Assembly: GCF_018613065.1 (NCBI RefSeq)
Contig: NZ_JAGGQW010000037.1
Coordinates: 1 to 64,000 of the forward strand
Reading direction: 5' to 3'
DNA length: 64,000 nucleotides
Source: Bacillus sp. ISL-7
Lineage (GTDB): Bacteria; Bacillota; Bacilli; Bacillales_B; DSM-18226
The stretch's first letter is position 1; every line of letters starts with the position of its first letter. Under the pieces are notes generated by a model. It was not told the origin of the DNA. It made no database searches and saw only the letters and a list, made by a program, of their open reading frames with translations. Positions 42,969 to 52,437 of the stretch are shown piece by piece. Position numbers and translations under genes: made by a program.

Positions 42969-43688
42969 TTACTCACCTAAATCAACGTTATGGTAGACTT
43001 GTTGAACGTCTTCTAGGTCTTCTAATACATCAATCATTTTCTCGAATTTAGCTTGTGCGTCTTCAGGAAGGGCGATTTCATTTTGCGCAAGCATCGTTAG
43101 TTCAGCCACAGTAAAATCAGTAATCCCCGCATTTTTGAATGCTTCCTGCACGGCATGGAATTGTTCTGGCTCAGCATAAACAATCACCGACTCATCTTCT
43201 TCAATAATGTCTCGTACGTCAACATCTGCTTCCATCAACAATTCAAGTACATCGTCCGCCGTTTTTCCTTCGACGCCGATAACAGCGGTTGCATCAAACA
43301 TATAAGCAACTGATCCACTTACTCCCATGTTTCCGCCGTTTTTACCAAATGCAGCACGTACATCGGAAGCCGTGCGGTTCACGTTGTTTGTCAGGGCATC
43401 AACAATAACCATCGACCCGTTTGGACCGAAGCCTTCATATCGAAGTTCAGAATAGCTTTCCTCAGAACCGCCCTTAGCTTTTTCAATTGCTCGGTCAATA
43501 ATGTGTTTGGGTACATTGTATGTTTTTGCACGCTCTAAAACAAATTTTAAAGCTTGATTCGATTCAGGATTTGGTTCACCCTGTCTAGCAGCTACATAGA
43601 TTTCAATCCCAAATTTCGCATAAATACGGCTTGTATTTGCATCCTTTGAAGCTTTCTTTTCTTTAATATTGTTCCACTTACGTCCCAT
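42969..43688 (-). CDS. yeeI: YebC/PmpR-family protein (YeeI type)
   Basis: A 239-residue YebC/TACO1-family protein. It begins [20 protein letters not shown], the YeeI subtype rather than the MAGHSKW type, and contains [23 protein letters not shown] and [14 protein letters not shown]. Family members relieve ribosome stalling at polyproline or act as DNA-binding regulators. The start is ATG 43688; a longer in-frame extension (to 43724) has no site. Confidence 0.9.
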   Translation of the reverse strand: MGRKWNNIKEKKASKDANTSRIYAKFGIEIYVAARQGEPNPESNQALKFVLERAKTYNVPKHIIDRAIEKAKGGSEESYSELRYEGFGPNGSMVIVDALTNNVNRTASDVRAAFGKNGGNMGVSGSVAYMFDATAVIGVEGKTADDVLELLMEADVDVRDIIEEDESVIVYAEPEQFHAVQEAFKNAGITDFTVAELTMLAQNEIALPEDAQAKFEKMIDVLEDLEDVQQVYHNVDLGE

Positions 43689-43902
43689 TATGAACACTCT
43701 CTTTCCACTATTGAATCTACACAAAATTATTAATATGAAACTAGATCTACTTCAGACATGTTCCATATAATAATTAAGTGTTCATTACTTATTTGATTGT
43801 TTCTATCATTGACAAATAATATTATACAGTAATTGCATCATTTGTTAAGAGTCTATTACTTAAATTCAGTTAAGAAATTGATTTTAGTATAGATTAAATG
43901 AC

Positions 43903-43938
43903 AAAAAGAGGTCGAAACCGATGAGTTTCGACCTTTTT
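43903..43938 (-). terminator. Terminator of ilvA
   Basis: A 9-bp perfect stem GGTCGAAAC/GTTTCGACC, with AAAAAG to the left giving a minus-strand T run. The 43689-43900 stretch beyond it holds no recognisable gene. Confidence 0.85.
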
Positions 43939-43953
43939 AATAGCATTAGAGAA

Positions 43954-45219
43954 CTAAACCAGCATTTGAAACAGAGTACTATCTTTATTGACTTCGCGAT
44001 ATAAAAAGCCCTTCGCTTTGATTCGTTCAATCAATGGTGTGTAGTCTTCCTTATCCTTTAGTTCAATTCCAACCAAGGCTGGACCTGTTTCTCGATTATT
44101 CTTTTTCGTATATTCAAAATGGCTAATATCATCGTTTGGTCCAAGGACATCATCCAAAAACTCACGTAACGCACCCGGGCGTTGCGGGAATTGGACAATA
44201 AAATAATGCTGCAGTCCTTCATAAATTTTTGAGCGCTCTTTGATTTCCTGCATCCGACCAATATCATTGTTTCCGCCACTTACGATACAGACAACAGTTT
44301 TGCCCTTAATTTCATCTGCATACATATCCAAGGCTGCTACAGAAAGGGCTCCAGTCGGCTCCACAACGATTGCATTTTCATTGTATAACGATAATAATGT
44401 TGTGCAAACCTTTCCTTCCGGAACAACAAGAATATCATCAACGATTTCTTTGCAAATGCTAAAGGTCATTGATCCCACCGTCTTCACAGCTGCGCCATCC
44501 ACGAACGGGTCAATTTCTTTCAATGAGGTAACTTCCCCTTTTAAAAATGATTCCTTCATACCAGGTGCACCTTGTGGCTCGACACCAATTAATTGCGTTT
44601 CTGGAGAATAGTGCCTTAAATACGTGCCGACCCCAGACAAAAGCCCTCCTCCGCCAATTGCGGCAAACAGATAGTCAATTTTTTCAGGGCAATCATTGAG
44701 CAGTTCAACGGCAACCGTCCCTTGTCCAGCAATCACATCGGGATCATCAAAGGGATGAATAAATGTCCGATTTTCCTCTTGACTGCATTCCCTTGCTTTT
44801 TCATAAGCATCGTCAAAGGTATCCCCAACCAAAACAATCTCAACATCATCTTTACCCCAAAATTTAACTTGTTTTACCTTTTGCTTTGGTGTTGTACTTG
44901 GCATAAAGATTTTCCCATGAATATTTAAGAGATGACAAGAATAAGCAACCCCCTGCGCATGGTTTCCTGCACTTGCACAGATAATTCCATTCTTTAACTC
45001 ATCTTCATTAAGTTTCTTAATTCGATTATATGCCCCGCGGATTTTAAAGGAACGAACGCTTTGTAAATCCTCTCGTTTTAAGTAGACATGGCAGCCGTAT
45101 CGTTCTGACAACAAGTGATTGTATTGCAGGGGAGTTGGCGAAATAACATCCTTAATGGTATGGCTGGCAATAATAATATCCTCCACATTAAACACTTTCT
45201 TATCAACTTGTTGATTCAT
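43954..45219 (-). CDS. ilvA: Threonine ammonia-lyase (threonine deaminase)
   Basis: A 421-residue PLP enzyme making 2-oxobutanoate for isoleucine synthesis. The PLP Lys lies in RSFKIRGAYN (about residue 61), with SAGNHAQG and GGGGLLSG loops, and a single C-terminal ACT-like regulatory domain (YFIVQFPQRPGALREFL). One ACT domain is the usual Bacillus layout. AGGAGGG precedes ATG 45219. Expression is controlled by an isoleucine T-box leader. Confidence 0.93.
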   Translation of the reverse strand: MNQQVDKKVFNVEDIIIASHTIKDVISPTPLQYNHLLSERYGCHVYLKREDLQSVRSFKIRGAYNRIKKLNEDELKNGIICASAGNHAQGVAYSCHLLNIHGKIFMPSTTPKQKVKQVKFWGKDDVEIVLVGDTFDDAYEKARECSQEENRTFIHPFDDPDVIAGQGTVAVELLNDCPEKIDYLFAAIGGGGLLSGVGTYLRHYSPETQLIGVEPQGAPGMKESFLKGEVTSLKEIDPFVDGAAVKTVGSMTFSICKEIVDDILVVPEGKVCTTLLSLYNENAIVVEPTGALSVAALDMYADEIKGKTVVCIVSGGNNDIGRMQEIKERSKIYEGLQHYFIVQFPQRPGALREFLDDVLGPNDDISHFEYTKKNNRETGPALVGIELKDKEDYTPLIERIKAKGFLYREVNKDSTLFQMLV

Positions 45220-45288
45220 CTTCCTTTTCCCTCCTAATTTTTTGCATCCATAAAGAAATTTTCATAAGAATAAATACATTTTTTAAAC

Positions 45289-45563
45289 ACAAAAAACTCG
45301 CCCCCATAGTATAGGGACGAGTTAACTCGCGATACCACCCTACTTCCGCAACAAACAAACACTGCGGCTCTCGATCAACGTACCATTCTAAGTACGTGTT
45401 CCATTGTAACGGCGGAATTTCCGGTCTAGCTTACTTAACAGTTTCAGCTACACATCTCCGAGATGATCTTCGAATACGTCCTGACATCGACTTTCAGCAA
45501 CTGTCGACTCTCTGTAGAACAAGGGCCTAATCTACTCTTCTCATCATTGATTCATCTTCAATT
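45289..45563 (-). ncRNA. T-box riboswitch (isoleucine) of ilvA
   Basis: The minus-strand leader contains the T-box core AGGGTGGTATCGCGAG (antiterminator), a Stem I with AGAGAG and the GAAGATCATCTCGGAG segment, whose ATC fits an isoleucine specifier followed by A. It ends in the competing terminator ACTCGTCCC/GGGGGCGAGT plus TTTTTT (about 45295-45325). Uncharged tRNA-Ile would stabilise the antiterminator and allow ilvA transcription. Confidence 0.9.
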
Positions 45564-45569
45564 TTTATA

Positions 45570-45598
45570 AGGGTACCATTGAAAAAATAACTTGTCAA
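45570..45598 (-). promoter_or_regulatory. ilvA promoter
   Basis: Minus strand -35 TTGACA (45593-45598), 17-base spacer, -10 TACCCT (45570-45575). The predicted start (about 45563) is at the 5' end of the T-box leader. Confidence 0.65.
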
Positions 45599-45631
45599 TA
45601 TTTTTTGACTATTTTAATTATTTTGTTAATT

Positions 45632-45645
45632 ATAAAGCGCTTACA
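45632..45645 (-). promoter_or_regulatory. cre-like site upstream of ilvA
   Basis: TGTAAGCGCTTTAT (minus strand) matches the CcpA cre consensus TGWNANCGNTNWCA except for the last two bases. It lies about 35 bases upstream of the ilvA -35, where CcpA could activate, as known for the ilv-leu operon of Bacillus subtilis. Confidence 0.4.
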
Positions 45646-45679
45646 TTGTTTTAAGGATTCTTTCGCCTATTTCATTCCC

Positions 45680-47278
45680 TTAATTTTTATATTTTATTTC
45701 GCCACCGATGATCGTCATATCAATCTCAGTTTTGAGTAATTCGTCAGGATTCTCTATTGTAAATAAATTATTAGAATAAACCGTTAGATCCGCTAGCTTA
45801 CCTCTTGAAATCGTCCCTTTAAGATTTTCTTCATTGGTAGCGAATGCACCCCCAACTGTAAAAAGCTTAACGGCTTCAAGCATTGAGAGTTTCTCTTCTG
45901 CATTCCAGCCTTCATGTAGATCCCCAGGAGTTCTACGGGTAACCGCAGCATGAATACCAAGAAGAGGGTCTATAGGTTCAACGGGTGCATCGGAACCGCC
46001 AGCACACAAAACGCCCGATTCAAGTAACGTTTTCCATGCATATAAAAAGGGCTCCCTCTTTTCGCCTACTCTTTCTTTCACCCATGGATAATCACCCACC
46101 ACGAACCTTGGTTGAATATCAGCAATCCGGCTCATATCCACTAATCGCTGAACTAAATCATTCCGAACCAGGGATGTGTGAATAATCCGATCACGGTATT
46201 CCACTTTTGGAAATTGATCCAGTATATCTAGAATATTTTCTAAAGCCTTGTCTCCAATCGTATGGACAGCTAGTGGCATGGCGTGTTCTCGTACCTCTTT
46301 AACCACTCTATAAATGGTTTCTTGGTCATACATGGCATCTCCAAACTGACTCGGGTTATCGTGATAGGGCTCTGATAGGAGCGCCGTTCTTCTCCCAAAT
46401 GCTCCATCAGCAAAAATTTTTATCGCTCCTATTTGTAGTTTGTCATTTCCATAGCCTGCATACATTCCTCTTTCTTTCAATAGATTAAGATAGGGGTAAT
46501 CAATGAGCAGATTACAGCGTAAACCTTGGCCTTCCTGGTTAATTAATTCATCATACATTTTATACGTGGAATCCAGGCCGCCTAAATAAGCAGGATCATT
46601 GGTATGTACACTTGTTAGTCCCTTCTTCACCGCAAATTGCATCGCTTGCTGTAAGCCACCCTTTAACTCTTGATAGGTTCGTTCCGGGATGTATTTTGTT
46701 ATCAGCTGGGAAGCCGATTCGAGCAGCATCCCTGTCGGCTTTTTGGTAATCGGATCAAGTACAACTGTTCCGCCGGTTGGAATATGAATCTCCGGATAAT
46801 ACTGACTCATTTCAAGTGCCTTGCTATTCACTAAAAATGTATGGTGACAAATCCGTTTTAGATAAACAGGACAGTGCGGTGCAACAACGTCTAACTCATC
46901 TATGGTAGGAATAGTTCCTTCCATAAAGAGATTTTCATCCCAGCCCATTCCGACAAGCCACTTTCCAGGCGCAACGGTATTCGCCTTTTCCCTAATTTTA
47001 TCAAGCATTTCGCTTTTTGATTTTACACCGGTTAAATCAAGGTCTAAAAAGTTGAACGCCACACCAGAAAGGTGCAGGTGGCTATCAGTCAATCCGGGGG
47101 TAACCATTTTCCCCTGCAAATCAATAATGTTTGACCCATTTCTGCCCCATTGTAGGATCATTTCGTGGTGTGACCCTATATCTACGATTCTACCTTTCTC
47201 AACGACAACAGATTCCACTACTGGTTGATTCGGGTCCAAAGTATAGATTGTCCCATTTATAAAAATTGACTTTGTCAT
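45680..47278 (-). CDS. YtcJ-like amidohydrolase
   Basis: A 532-residue metal-dependent hydrolase of the amidohydrolase superfamily (YtcJ/exoenzyme regulatory AepA group). Metal-site motifs are DSHLHLSG (HxH), the carboxylated-Lys region, AVHTIGDKALE, RIIHTSLV and GSDAPVEP. The substrate is likely an N-acyl or hydantoin-like amide, not determinable from sequence. The start is ATG 47278 after AAGGGAG; upstream in-frame residues lack a site. It is downstream of a homologous gene and brnQ, on the same strand. Confidence 0.85.
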   Translation of the reverse strand: MTKSIFINGTIYTLDPNQPVVESVVVEKGRIVDIGSHHEMILQWGRNGSNIIDLQGKMVTPGLTDSHLHLSGVAFNFLDLDLTGVKSKSEMLDKIREKANTVAPGKWLVGMGWDENLFMEGTIPTIDELDVVAPHCPVYLKRICHHTFLVNSKALEMSQYYPEIHIPTGGTVVLDPITKKPTGMLLESASQLITKYIPERTYQELKGGLQQAMQFAVKKGLTSVHTNDPAYLGGLDSTYKMYDELINQEGQGLRCNLLIDYPYLNLLKERGMYAGYGNDKLQIGAIKIFADGAFGRRTALLSEPYHDNPSQFGDAMYDQETIYRVVKEVREHAMPLAVHTIGDKALENILDILDQFPKVEYRDRIIHTSLVRNDLVQRLVDMSRIADIQPRFVVGDYPWVKERVGEKREPFLYAWKTLLESGVLCAGGSDAPVEPIDPLLGIHAAVTRRTPGDLHEGWNAEEKLSMLEAVKLFTVGGAFATNEENLKGTISRGKLADLTVYSNNLFTIENPDELLKTEIDMTIIGGEIKYKN

Positions 47279-47370
47279 AATATCTCCCTTTCCTTTATTA
47301 TATTTCTGTTTTACCATATTGAAAAAAATGTGTAAAACTAATAAGTTCTGGAATTAGAAATGGAGGAAAG

Positions 47371-47403
47371 CCAGATTCTATCTTCTTTAGAGATAGAATC
47401 TGG
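47371..47403 (-). terminator. Hairpin between the two amidohydrolase genes
   Basis: A 12-bp perfect stem CCAGATTCTATC/GATAGAATCTGG. Its minus-strand tail (CTTTCCTCC) is weak, so it may only attenuate transcription into the second amidohydrolase gene. Confidence 0.6.
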
Positions 47404-47424
47404 GAATTACGACCAAATCGAACT

Positions 47425-49050
47425 CTATTCATATAAAGATGCTGCCTCTTTTTGATAAACGGATTTTCCGCCCATAAATGTCTCCACTACCTGTATTTCG
47501 TCAATCTTCTCAGGGCTCACTTCAAAGATATCTTGGTTAAGTATTATAAAATCGGCATGATATCCTGGTGCCAGCTGTCCAACCTTCGGAATGCGGGTAA
47601 TTTCTTGAGCGGCCCTAGTATAAAGAATGATAGCTGTCTCTAAATCTACTTTTTGTTCTTGGCCCGTGTCCGTCCCGTCATAGGCCAAGCGTGTAACAGC
47701 CGATTTTATGCCTACAAATGGATTCACCGGATCGGCCCATGCCGTTGCAGGGGCATCTGATGAAAAGGCAACTTTAATTCCTGCTTCTAACATTGACTGT
47801 ACAGGATAGGTCTTTTTTGTTCGATCGGCCCCTAGGTTATTATGGTAGCTTTCAATTTCTGCAAATAAGAAGATTGGCTGGGTAACAAAAGCAATTCCAG
47901 TTTCCGATGAACGCTTTAATGCTTGTGGTGTTGGCATAGCCGCATGTTCAATTCTGATCGAAGGGGAATCTGTAAGCCAGCCCTTTTTTCCATAAAATGT
48001 GTCAACAATTAAATCAATTGCCTGCTCACCCATGGCATGGACAACCAGCTGAACATTATTTTGCTCTGCTGCCTCTGCTGCCGCCAATAATTCTTCCTCG
48101 GTTGTCATTTGGATCCCATAATTCTCCCCCTCACCTAAGAAAGGCGGATTTACCCATGCGGTTTGGCCGGATACACTTCCATCTGAGAATAACTTAACCC
48201 CGCCAATATGGATTTGGTTTTCAAGGCTAGTTTTTTCGTTTTCCAAGATCGGGTTTTTCTTTAAATCTTCCCAAATATAGTAGAGTACTGTACGTTGCTT
48301 TAGTCCTTTTTTGACTGCATCATTATACATTTCCAAATAATCAGTTGGTTCCGTTCTGCCCATAGCATCGGTTATCGCTGTAATTCCATGTGAGAGCAGC
48401 ACATTACTTAACTCGGCAAGTATTTCAGCGTTCTCTTCGAGTGTTTTCACAGGCATAATCCGAGTGACAAGGTCCTTGGCATTCTCACGTAAAATGCCAG
48501 TGGGTTCACCGTCTTCATCCCTGTCAATCTGACCGCCTGGCACTTCAGGTGTATCCCTTGTAATTCCTGCTAATTCCAAAGCCTTGCTGTTAACAACCAC
48601 AATATGTGCACACGTCCGTGTAATAATAACAGGAACGTCTGCAGCAGCTTGGTCTAAATCCCAGCGTGTGGGTGAACGTCCTTCCAGCAACTTTCCTTCA
48701 TCATATCCCCAGCCTTCAACCCATTTATCCTTCCCTTGAGCACCGCGCAAACTTCTAATCTCTTTAATTAAATCTTCAATGGAATGAATAAGCGGAGGCG
48801 TACAAGCTATTTGCTTGGATGCATTAGCAAGGTACAATGGGTGTAGATGAGCATCGATTAAGCCTGGCAGCACACTAAGACCCTGAAGATCGACACATTC
48901 ACCTTCAATTTTTTCTAAATCAGTTTGACTGCCAATCCATGCTACCTTACCATCACGAACGATCATCGCGGTTGCATGCGGTTTATCAGGATTAGCTGTA
49001 AAAATCTTTCCATTAATATAGGTACACTCAGTCTTTTTATTGATAGTCAT
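47425..49050 (-). CDS. YtcJ-like amidohydrolase, second copy
   Basis: A 541-residue homologue of the protein at 45680-47278, with DAHLHPLY (HxH), VVHAMGEQAID, RIEHAAMP and SSDAPATAW metal-site motifs. The two share domain order but have clearly diverged, so they probably cut different substrates. The ribosome-binding site AAAGGGAG precedes ATG 49050. It follows brnQ by 61 bases and is likely co-transcribed from the sigma-54 promoter upstream of brnQ. Confidence 0.85.
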   Translation of the reverse strand: MTINKKTECTYINGKIFTANPDKPHATAMIVRDGKVAWIGSQTDLEKIEGECVDLQGLSVLPGLIDAHLHPLYLANASKQIACTPPLIHSIEDLIKEIRSLRGAQGKDKWVEGWGYDEGKLLEGRSPTRWDLDQAAADVPVIITRTCAHIVVVNSKALELAGITRDTPEVPGGQIDRDEDGEPTGILRENAKDLVTRIMPVKTLEENAEILAELSNVLLSHGITAITDAMGRTEPTDYLEMYNDAVKKGLKQRTVLYYIWEDLKKNPILENEKTSLENQIHIGGVKLFSDGSVSGQTAWVNPPFLGEGENYGIQMTTEEELLAAAEAAEQNNVQLVVHAMGEQAIDLIVDTFYGKKGWLTDSPSIRIEHAAMPTPQALKRSSETGIAFVTQPIFLFAEIESYHNNLGADRTKKTYPVQSMLEAGIKVAFSSDAPATAWADPVNPFVGIKSAVTRLAYDGTDTGQEQKVDLETAIILYTRAAQEITRIPKVGQLAPGYHADFIILNQDIFEVSPEKIDEIQVVETFMGGKSVYQKEAASLYE

Positions 49051-49111
49051 TGATTTCTCTTACTCCCTTTCTGAAAATCTAGCAAGTTGCATTGATTGTA
49101 TAATTTATCAG

Positions 49112-50431
49112 TTACGCACTTAAATCCGTTCCTATGTCATTTTTTCGAGGAGCTGCCCTATAAAGCAGTGCTCCTCCAATAAATCCGATGATTGCCGGTA
49201 GAAGCCATGCGAACCCCTTGCTGCTTAACGGGATCATTGATATCAAATCATTAGCAAGCTTTATGTTTAATCCATAGGCTCCTAACATTTCAAATAAGCT
49301 AACTGAAACCGTTAACAAGACCGCCCCCTTGTATGCCCCTGCATTTGGGATATATTTACGGAAGACGCCAAGGAATACTATTACAATCGATACTGGATAG
49401 AGTCCCAAGAAGAGTGGAAGCGCGAAGTTAATAATTTTTTCAACCCCAAGCAGGCCTACTGAAACTCCACAAATACATATAACTAGAACCCAAGTACGAT
49501 AGTTTACTTTATTTTTGGTCAATTGACTGAGAAAATCGGCAATCGACGCTGTAATCCCAATCGCCGTTGTAAGGCAGGCTAAGGCAACAGCAACAGCCAA
49601 GAAAATCGTTCCATAATCGCCTAGTAAACGATGAACAAGTCCCGTTAAAAGAGCAGTACTCTCAATATCTTTCGGGAATAGACCTGTACCTGTAGCACCA
49701 ATATAAAGTAAGCCACCGTAAACAATTAATAGACCCACACCTGCGATGATGGTACCATTAATCGCAACTTTTCTAACATTAGCAGAGTCCTTATACCCTC
49801 TGTTACCAACAGCTCCGATAAATACTGAGGCACAAAGTAGACCAGTAAAAAGGTCACCCGTCTGATAGGCACCAGTAAAAGCATTAGAAAATGCGTTTGG
49901 AAGTTTTGTATCAATCGGTGCTGCAACTGGATCGAATGTACCTTTAAAGATGATGAATAATAAAATAACTAATAATCCAGGTGTCAGCACTTTTCCCACT
50001 TTATCGATAAGATTTGATCGGTCATTGGCAAAATAATAATTAAGGGCAAAGAAGATAATCATCGTTCCAACCGCAGGAAAATGCGGAAATAGTATATGAA
50101 CGCCTATTTCATGAGTGGTAGCAGCCGTTCGAGGGACGGAAACGACCATGGCAACACATAACATACACAGAATATTGTAAACTTTATAAAACCATGGACT
50201 AATTGGGTTGGTTAAGACTTCAAATTTCCCTTCAGCATTTAAAACAGCTATTAGTCCAAGTAAGGGCAGGATAATTCCAGTAAGAACAAAACCTGCGAGA
50301 GCGGTTGGCCAATCTGTCCCCGAAACAAATCCGATCGATGGCGGAAAAATTAAATTCCCAGCACCGAAAAATACGGCGAAAAAGGCAAAACCAAAAATGA
50401 GACTATCAAGGTAAATCTTGTTTGTTTTCAT
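49112..50431 (-). CDS. brnQ: Branched-chain amino acid cation symporter BrnQ
   Basis: A 439-residue LIVCS-family membrane transporter with about 12 helices, importing Leu, Ile and Val with a cation. FFGAGNLIFPPSIGFVSG and GLLCASVFIGAVGNRGY are typical. The start is ATG 50431 after AAAGGAG. It is the first gene downstream of a sigma-54 promoter, which is unusual for brnQ and suggests a role in amino-acid scavenging or catabolism together with the two amidohydrolases. Confidence 0.92.
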   Translation of the reverse strand: MKTNKIYLDSLIFGFAFFAVFFGAGNLIFPPSIGFVSGTDWPTALAGFVLTGIILPLLGLIAVLNAEGKFEVLTNPISPWFYKVYNILCMLCVAMVVSVPRTAATTHEIGVHILFPHFPAVGTMIIFFALNYYFANDRSNLIDKVGKVLTPGLLVILLFIIFKGTFDPVAAPIDTKLPNAFSNAFTGAYQTGDLFTGLLCASVFIGAVGNRGYKDSANVRKVAINGTIIAGVGLLIVYGGLLYIGATGTGLFPKDIESTALLTGLVHRLLGDYGTIFLAVAVALACLTTAIGITASIADFLSQLTKNKVNYRTWVLVICICGVSVGLLGVEKIINFALPLFLGLYPVSIVIVFLGVFRKYIPNAGAYKGAVLLTVSVSLFEMLGAYGLNIKLANDLISMIPLSSKGFAWLLPAIIGFIGGALLYRAAPRKNDIGTDLSA

Positions 50432-50545
50432 TCGATGCACTCCTTTAATTACTGAAATCCCATACAATGGTTAGAATTTGACCAATCGTGCAATCCCTTA
50501 TGAATATTTAAAATTAATAAATAATTGCACATCACTCAAATACGA

Positions 50546-50561
50546 TGCAATAATTGTGCCA
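50546..50561 (-). promoter_or_regulatory. Sigma-54 promoter of brnQ
   Basis: Minus strand TGGCAC-AATTA-TTGCA, a full match to the sigma-54 consensus TGGCAC-N5-TTGCW. Predicted start near 50534, about 100 bases before brnQ. Confidence 0.85.
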
Positions 50562-50712
50562 ACTTTATAAAAACCAATTAACAATTATGTGAAATTTTCG
50601 AATAAACCTTATAAATCCTCTATTAACGACAATAAATTTTTAAAGAAATATGAATAATTATTACAATTTTCTTGAAAGTTTATCGGTATAAATCAAACCG
50701 AGAAACGATAAT

Positions 50713-50748
50713 TGTAAAAATTTTTTTATTTCGTAAAAATATTTTTAC
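50713..50748 (-). promoter_or_regulatory. Enhancer-like palindromes upstream of brnQ
   Basis: Two adjacent sites: TGTAAAAATTTTTTTA and the perfect 16-bp palindrome GTAAAAATATTTTTAC (50733-50748), about 150-200 bases upstream of the sigma-54 promoter. The same pair of motifs recurs at 53482-53518 at nearly the same distance from another sigma-54 promoter. Confidence 0.65.
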
Positions 50749-50781
50749 CATAAATAAAAGATCAAGGACTTCCCACACAAT

Positions 50782-50809
50782 AAAAAATGCCCACGGATAA
50801 GAGGACATT
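50782..50809 (-). terminator. Terminator of the amino-acid ABC transporter operon
   Basis: Minus strand AATGTCC/GGGCATT stem followed by TTTTTTATTG. A second, longer hairpin (CATAGTCATTGG/CCAATGACTATG, 50818-50851) lies between it and the permease stop. Confidence 0.7.
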
Positions 50810-50870
50810 TTTCTATTCATAGTCATTGGGACTAACAATCCAATGACTATGATTTTCTTAGCTTAAAACT

Positions 50871-51575
50871 CTATTGCTCAATTATGCTTGTCGATTTGGA
50901 ACTTACAGCAAGAGTAGCTTTTACCTTGTTCTTAGTGTCTGGGCTGTATTTCACCTCCAATTTATGGAATATATAAGTGAATATCCCAACAAGAATAAGA
51001 TAAAACAAGCCAGTTACCATGTAGGTTTCCAATGGCCGGTAATTGGCTCCAGCAATTGACATCGTAGCACCCCATAAATCTGTCATACCAATATAGGCCA
51101 CTAGTGCTGATTCTTTCAGCAATAGGATAAATTGGTTTCCAAGTGAGGGTATAGCCCGTTTGAAGGCCTGCGGTAAAATAATTCTTCGCATCGCTAACTT
51201 GTAAGTCATCCCAAGAGAGCGTGCTGCTTCCATCTGACCATTATCAATCGATTGAATGGCACCGCGGAAGATCTCCGATATATATGCCCCATTGTGAACG
51301 GATAAGGCGATGACCCCTGCCCAAAATTGCGGTAACGTTAAGATGGACGAAATTCCAAAATAGAGAATACAGATTTGGACTATCATAGGCGTTCCACGAA
51401 CGAGGATTAAATAACCTTGCGCAATGAGGTTTAGGAATTTAATATTAGAGAGTGAAAAGAAGGCAAACACAAGGCCGATAATACTTCCTAATATAAGTGA
51501 ACTAACGGTTACCTTCATTGTTATTAATAATGCATCAAATAATGAGCTAAAGTTTGATTGAAAAATTTCTAGCAT
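50871..51575 (-). CDS. Amino-acid ABC transporter permease
   Basis: A 234-residue HisM/GlnP-type permease with about five helices, the N-terminal LLITMKVTVSSLILGSIIG segment and the EAA loop (EAARSLGMTYKLAMRRIILP, around residue 140) that contacts the ATPase. Third gene of an ATPase-binding protein-permease operon. I chose ATG 51575, with GGATGGGA six bases upstream; an ATG four codons earlier has no site. Substrate is probably a polar or basic amino acid given the roc genes nearby (inference). Confidence 0.87.
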   Translation of the reverse strand: MLEIFQSNFSSLFDALLITMKVTVSSLILGSIIGLVFAFFSLSNIKFLNLIAQGYLILVRGTPMIVQICILYFGISSILTLPQFWAGVIALSVHNGAYISEIFRGAIQSIDNGQMEAARSLGMTYKLAMRRIILPQAFKRAIPSLGNQFILLLKESALVAYIGMTDLWGATMSIAGANYRPLETYMVTGLFYLILVGIFTYIFHKLEVKYSPDTKNKVKATLAVSSKSTSIIEQ

Positions 51576-51621
51576 GTCAAATCCCATCCAGTCAACAGAT
51601 AATTTTTTGATTCAACCTGCA

Positions 51622-52413
51622 TTATTTCTTTGTTTCCATAAGATTGTAGCCAAACCACTTTTTACTAATCTTTTCATAAGTTCCATCTGCAATGATTTCG
51701 TCCAATGCTTTGTTGATTTTATTAGTTAGTTCTTTATCTTCTTTGTTCGTTGCGATGGCTTGATTATCTACTTGTAGTAATTCATCTACTGCCTTAATTT
51801 TCAAGTCACCTTGAGTAATGCCCACTTTACCAAAAATATCATCACAGATAACTGCATCAACACGCCCTGTCGCTAAGTCCATTAAAGCAGTCATATCCCC
51901 TTGAGAATAAGCCATGACTTTTTCCTGATCAGTTAACTCTTTTGCTAGCTTTTCATAGATTGTTGCTGGTGTAACCCCAATTTTCTTACCCTTTAAGTCT
52001 GCTTTCGACTTAATTTCAGTATTGTTAGCACTTACAAAAATTCTTGAACCAGATTTGTAGTAGGGATTCGTAAAATCTACAGCTTTCTGACGTTCTTCCG
52101 TTACTGTCATACTTCCAAGGATTGCATCAAATTTTTTATCTCTAAGTCCTTGAATAATGGTCTCAAATGGAAAGGTGATTGCTTTTGGTTTCATATCCAT
52201 TTTATTAGCCAAAGCTTCACCAATTTCAACATCAAAACCTGTTAGTTTCCCATCTTCCTTATAATTAAAAGGCTTAAATAAACCGCTCATGGCATAAACA
52301 AATTCTTCTTGTTTCTCAGCAGTGTTTGTTTCCTTCGTTGAACCACATCCCGCAAGAACGATAGAAATCATTAATATAACTGAAATTAAACTGACAATCG
52401 TCTTCTTTTTCAT
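51622..52413 (-). CDS. Amino-acid ABC transporter substrate-binding lipoprotein
   Basis: A 263-residue extracellular family 3 binding protein with a lipoprotein signal (MISIVLAGC, lipid Cys23) and the signature GFDVEIGEALANKM, with FDAILGSMTVTEERQKAVDFT and YKSGSRIFV following. The bound amino acid cannot be named from sequence. A ribosome-binding region AGGGGGC precedes ATG. It is 24 bases after the ATPase gene. Confidence 0.9.
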   Translation of the reverse strand: MKKKTIVSLISVILMISIVLAGCGSTKETNTAEKQEEFVYAMSGLFKPFNYKEDGKLTGFDVEIGEALANKMDMKPKAITFPFETIIQGLRDKKFDAILGSMTVTEERQKAVDFTNPYYKSGSRIFVSANNTEIKSKADLKGKKIGVTPATIYEKLAKELTDQEKVMAYSQGDMTALMDLATGRVDAVICDDIFGKVGITQGDLKIKAVDELLQVDNQAIATNKEDKELTNKINKALDEIIADGTYEKISKKWFGYNLMETKK

Positions 52414-52437
52414 TTTATTGCCCCCTGTTTCTTTTAT

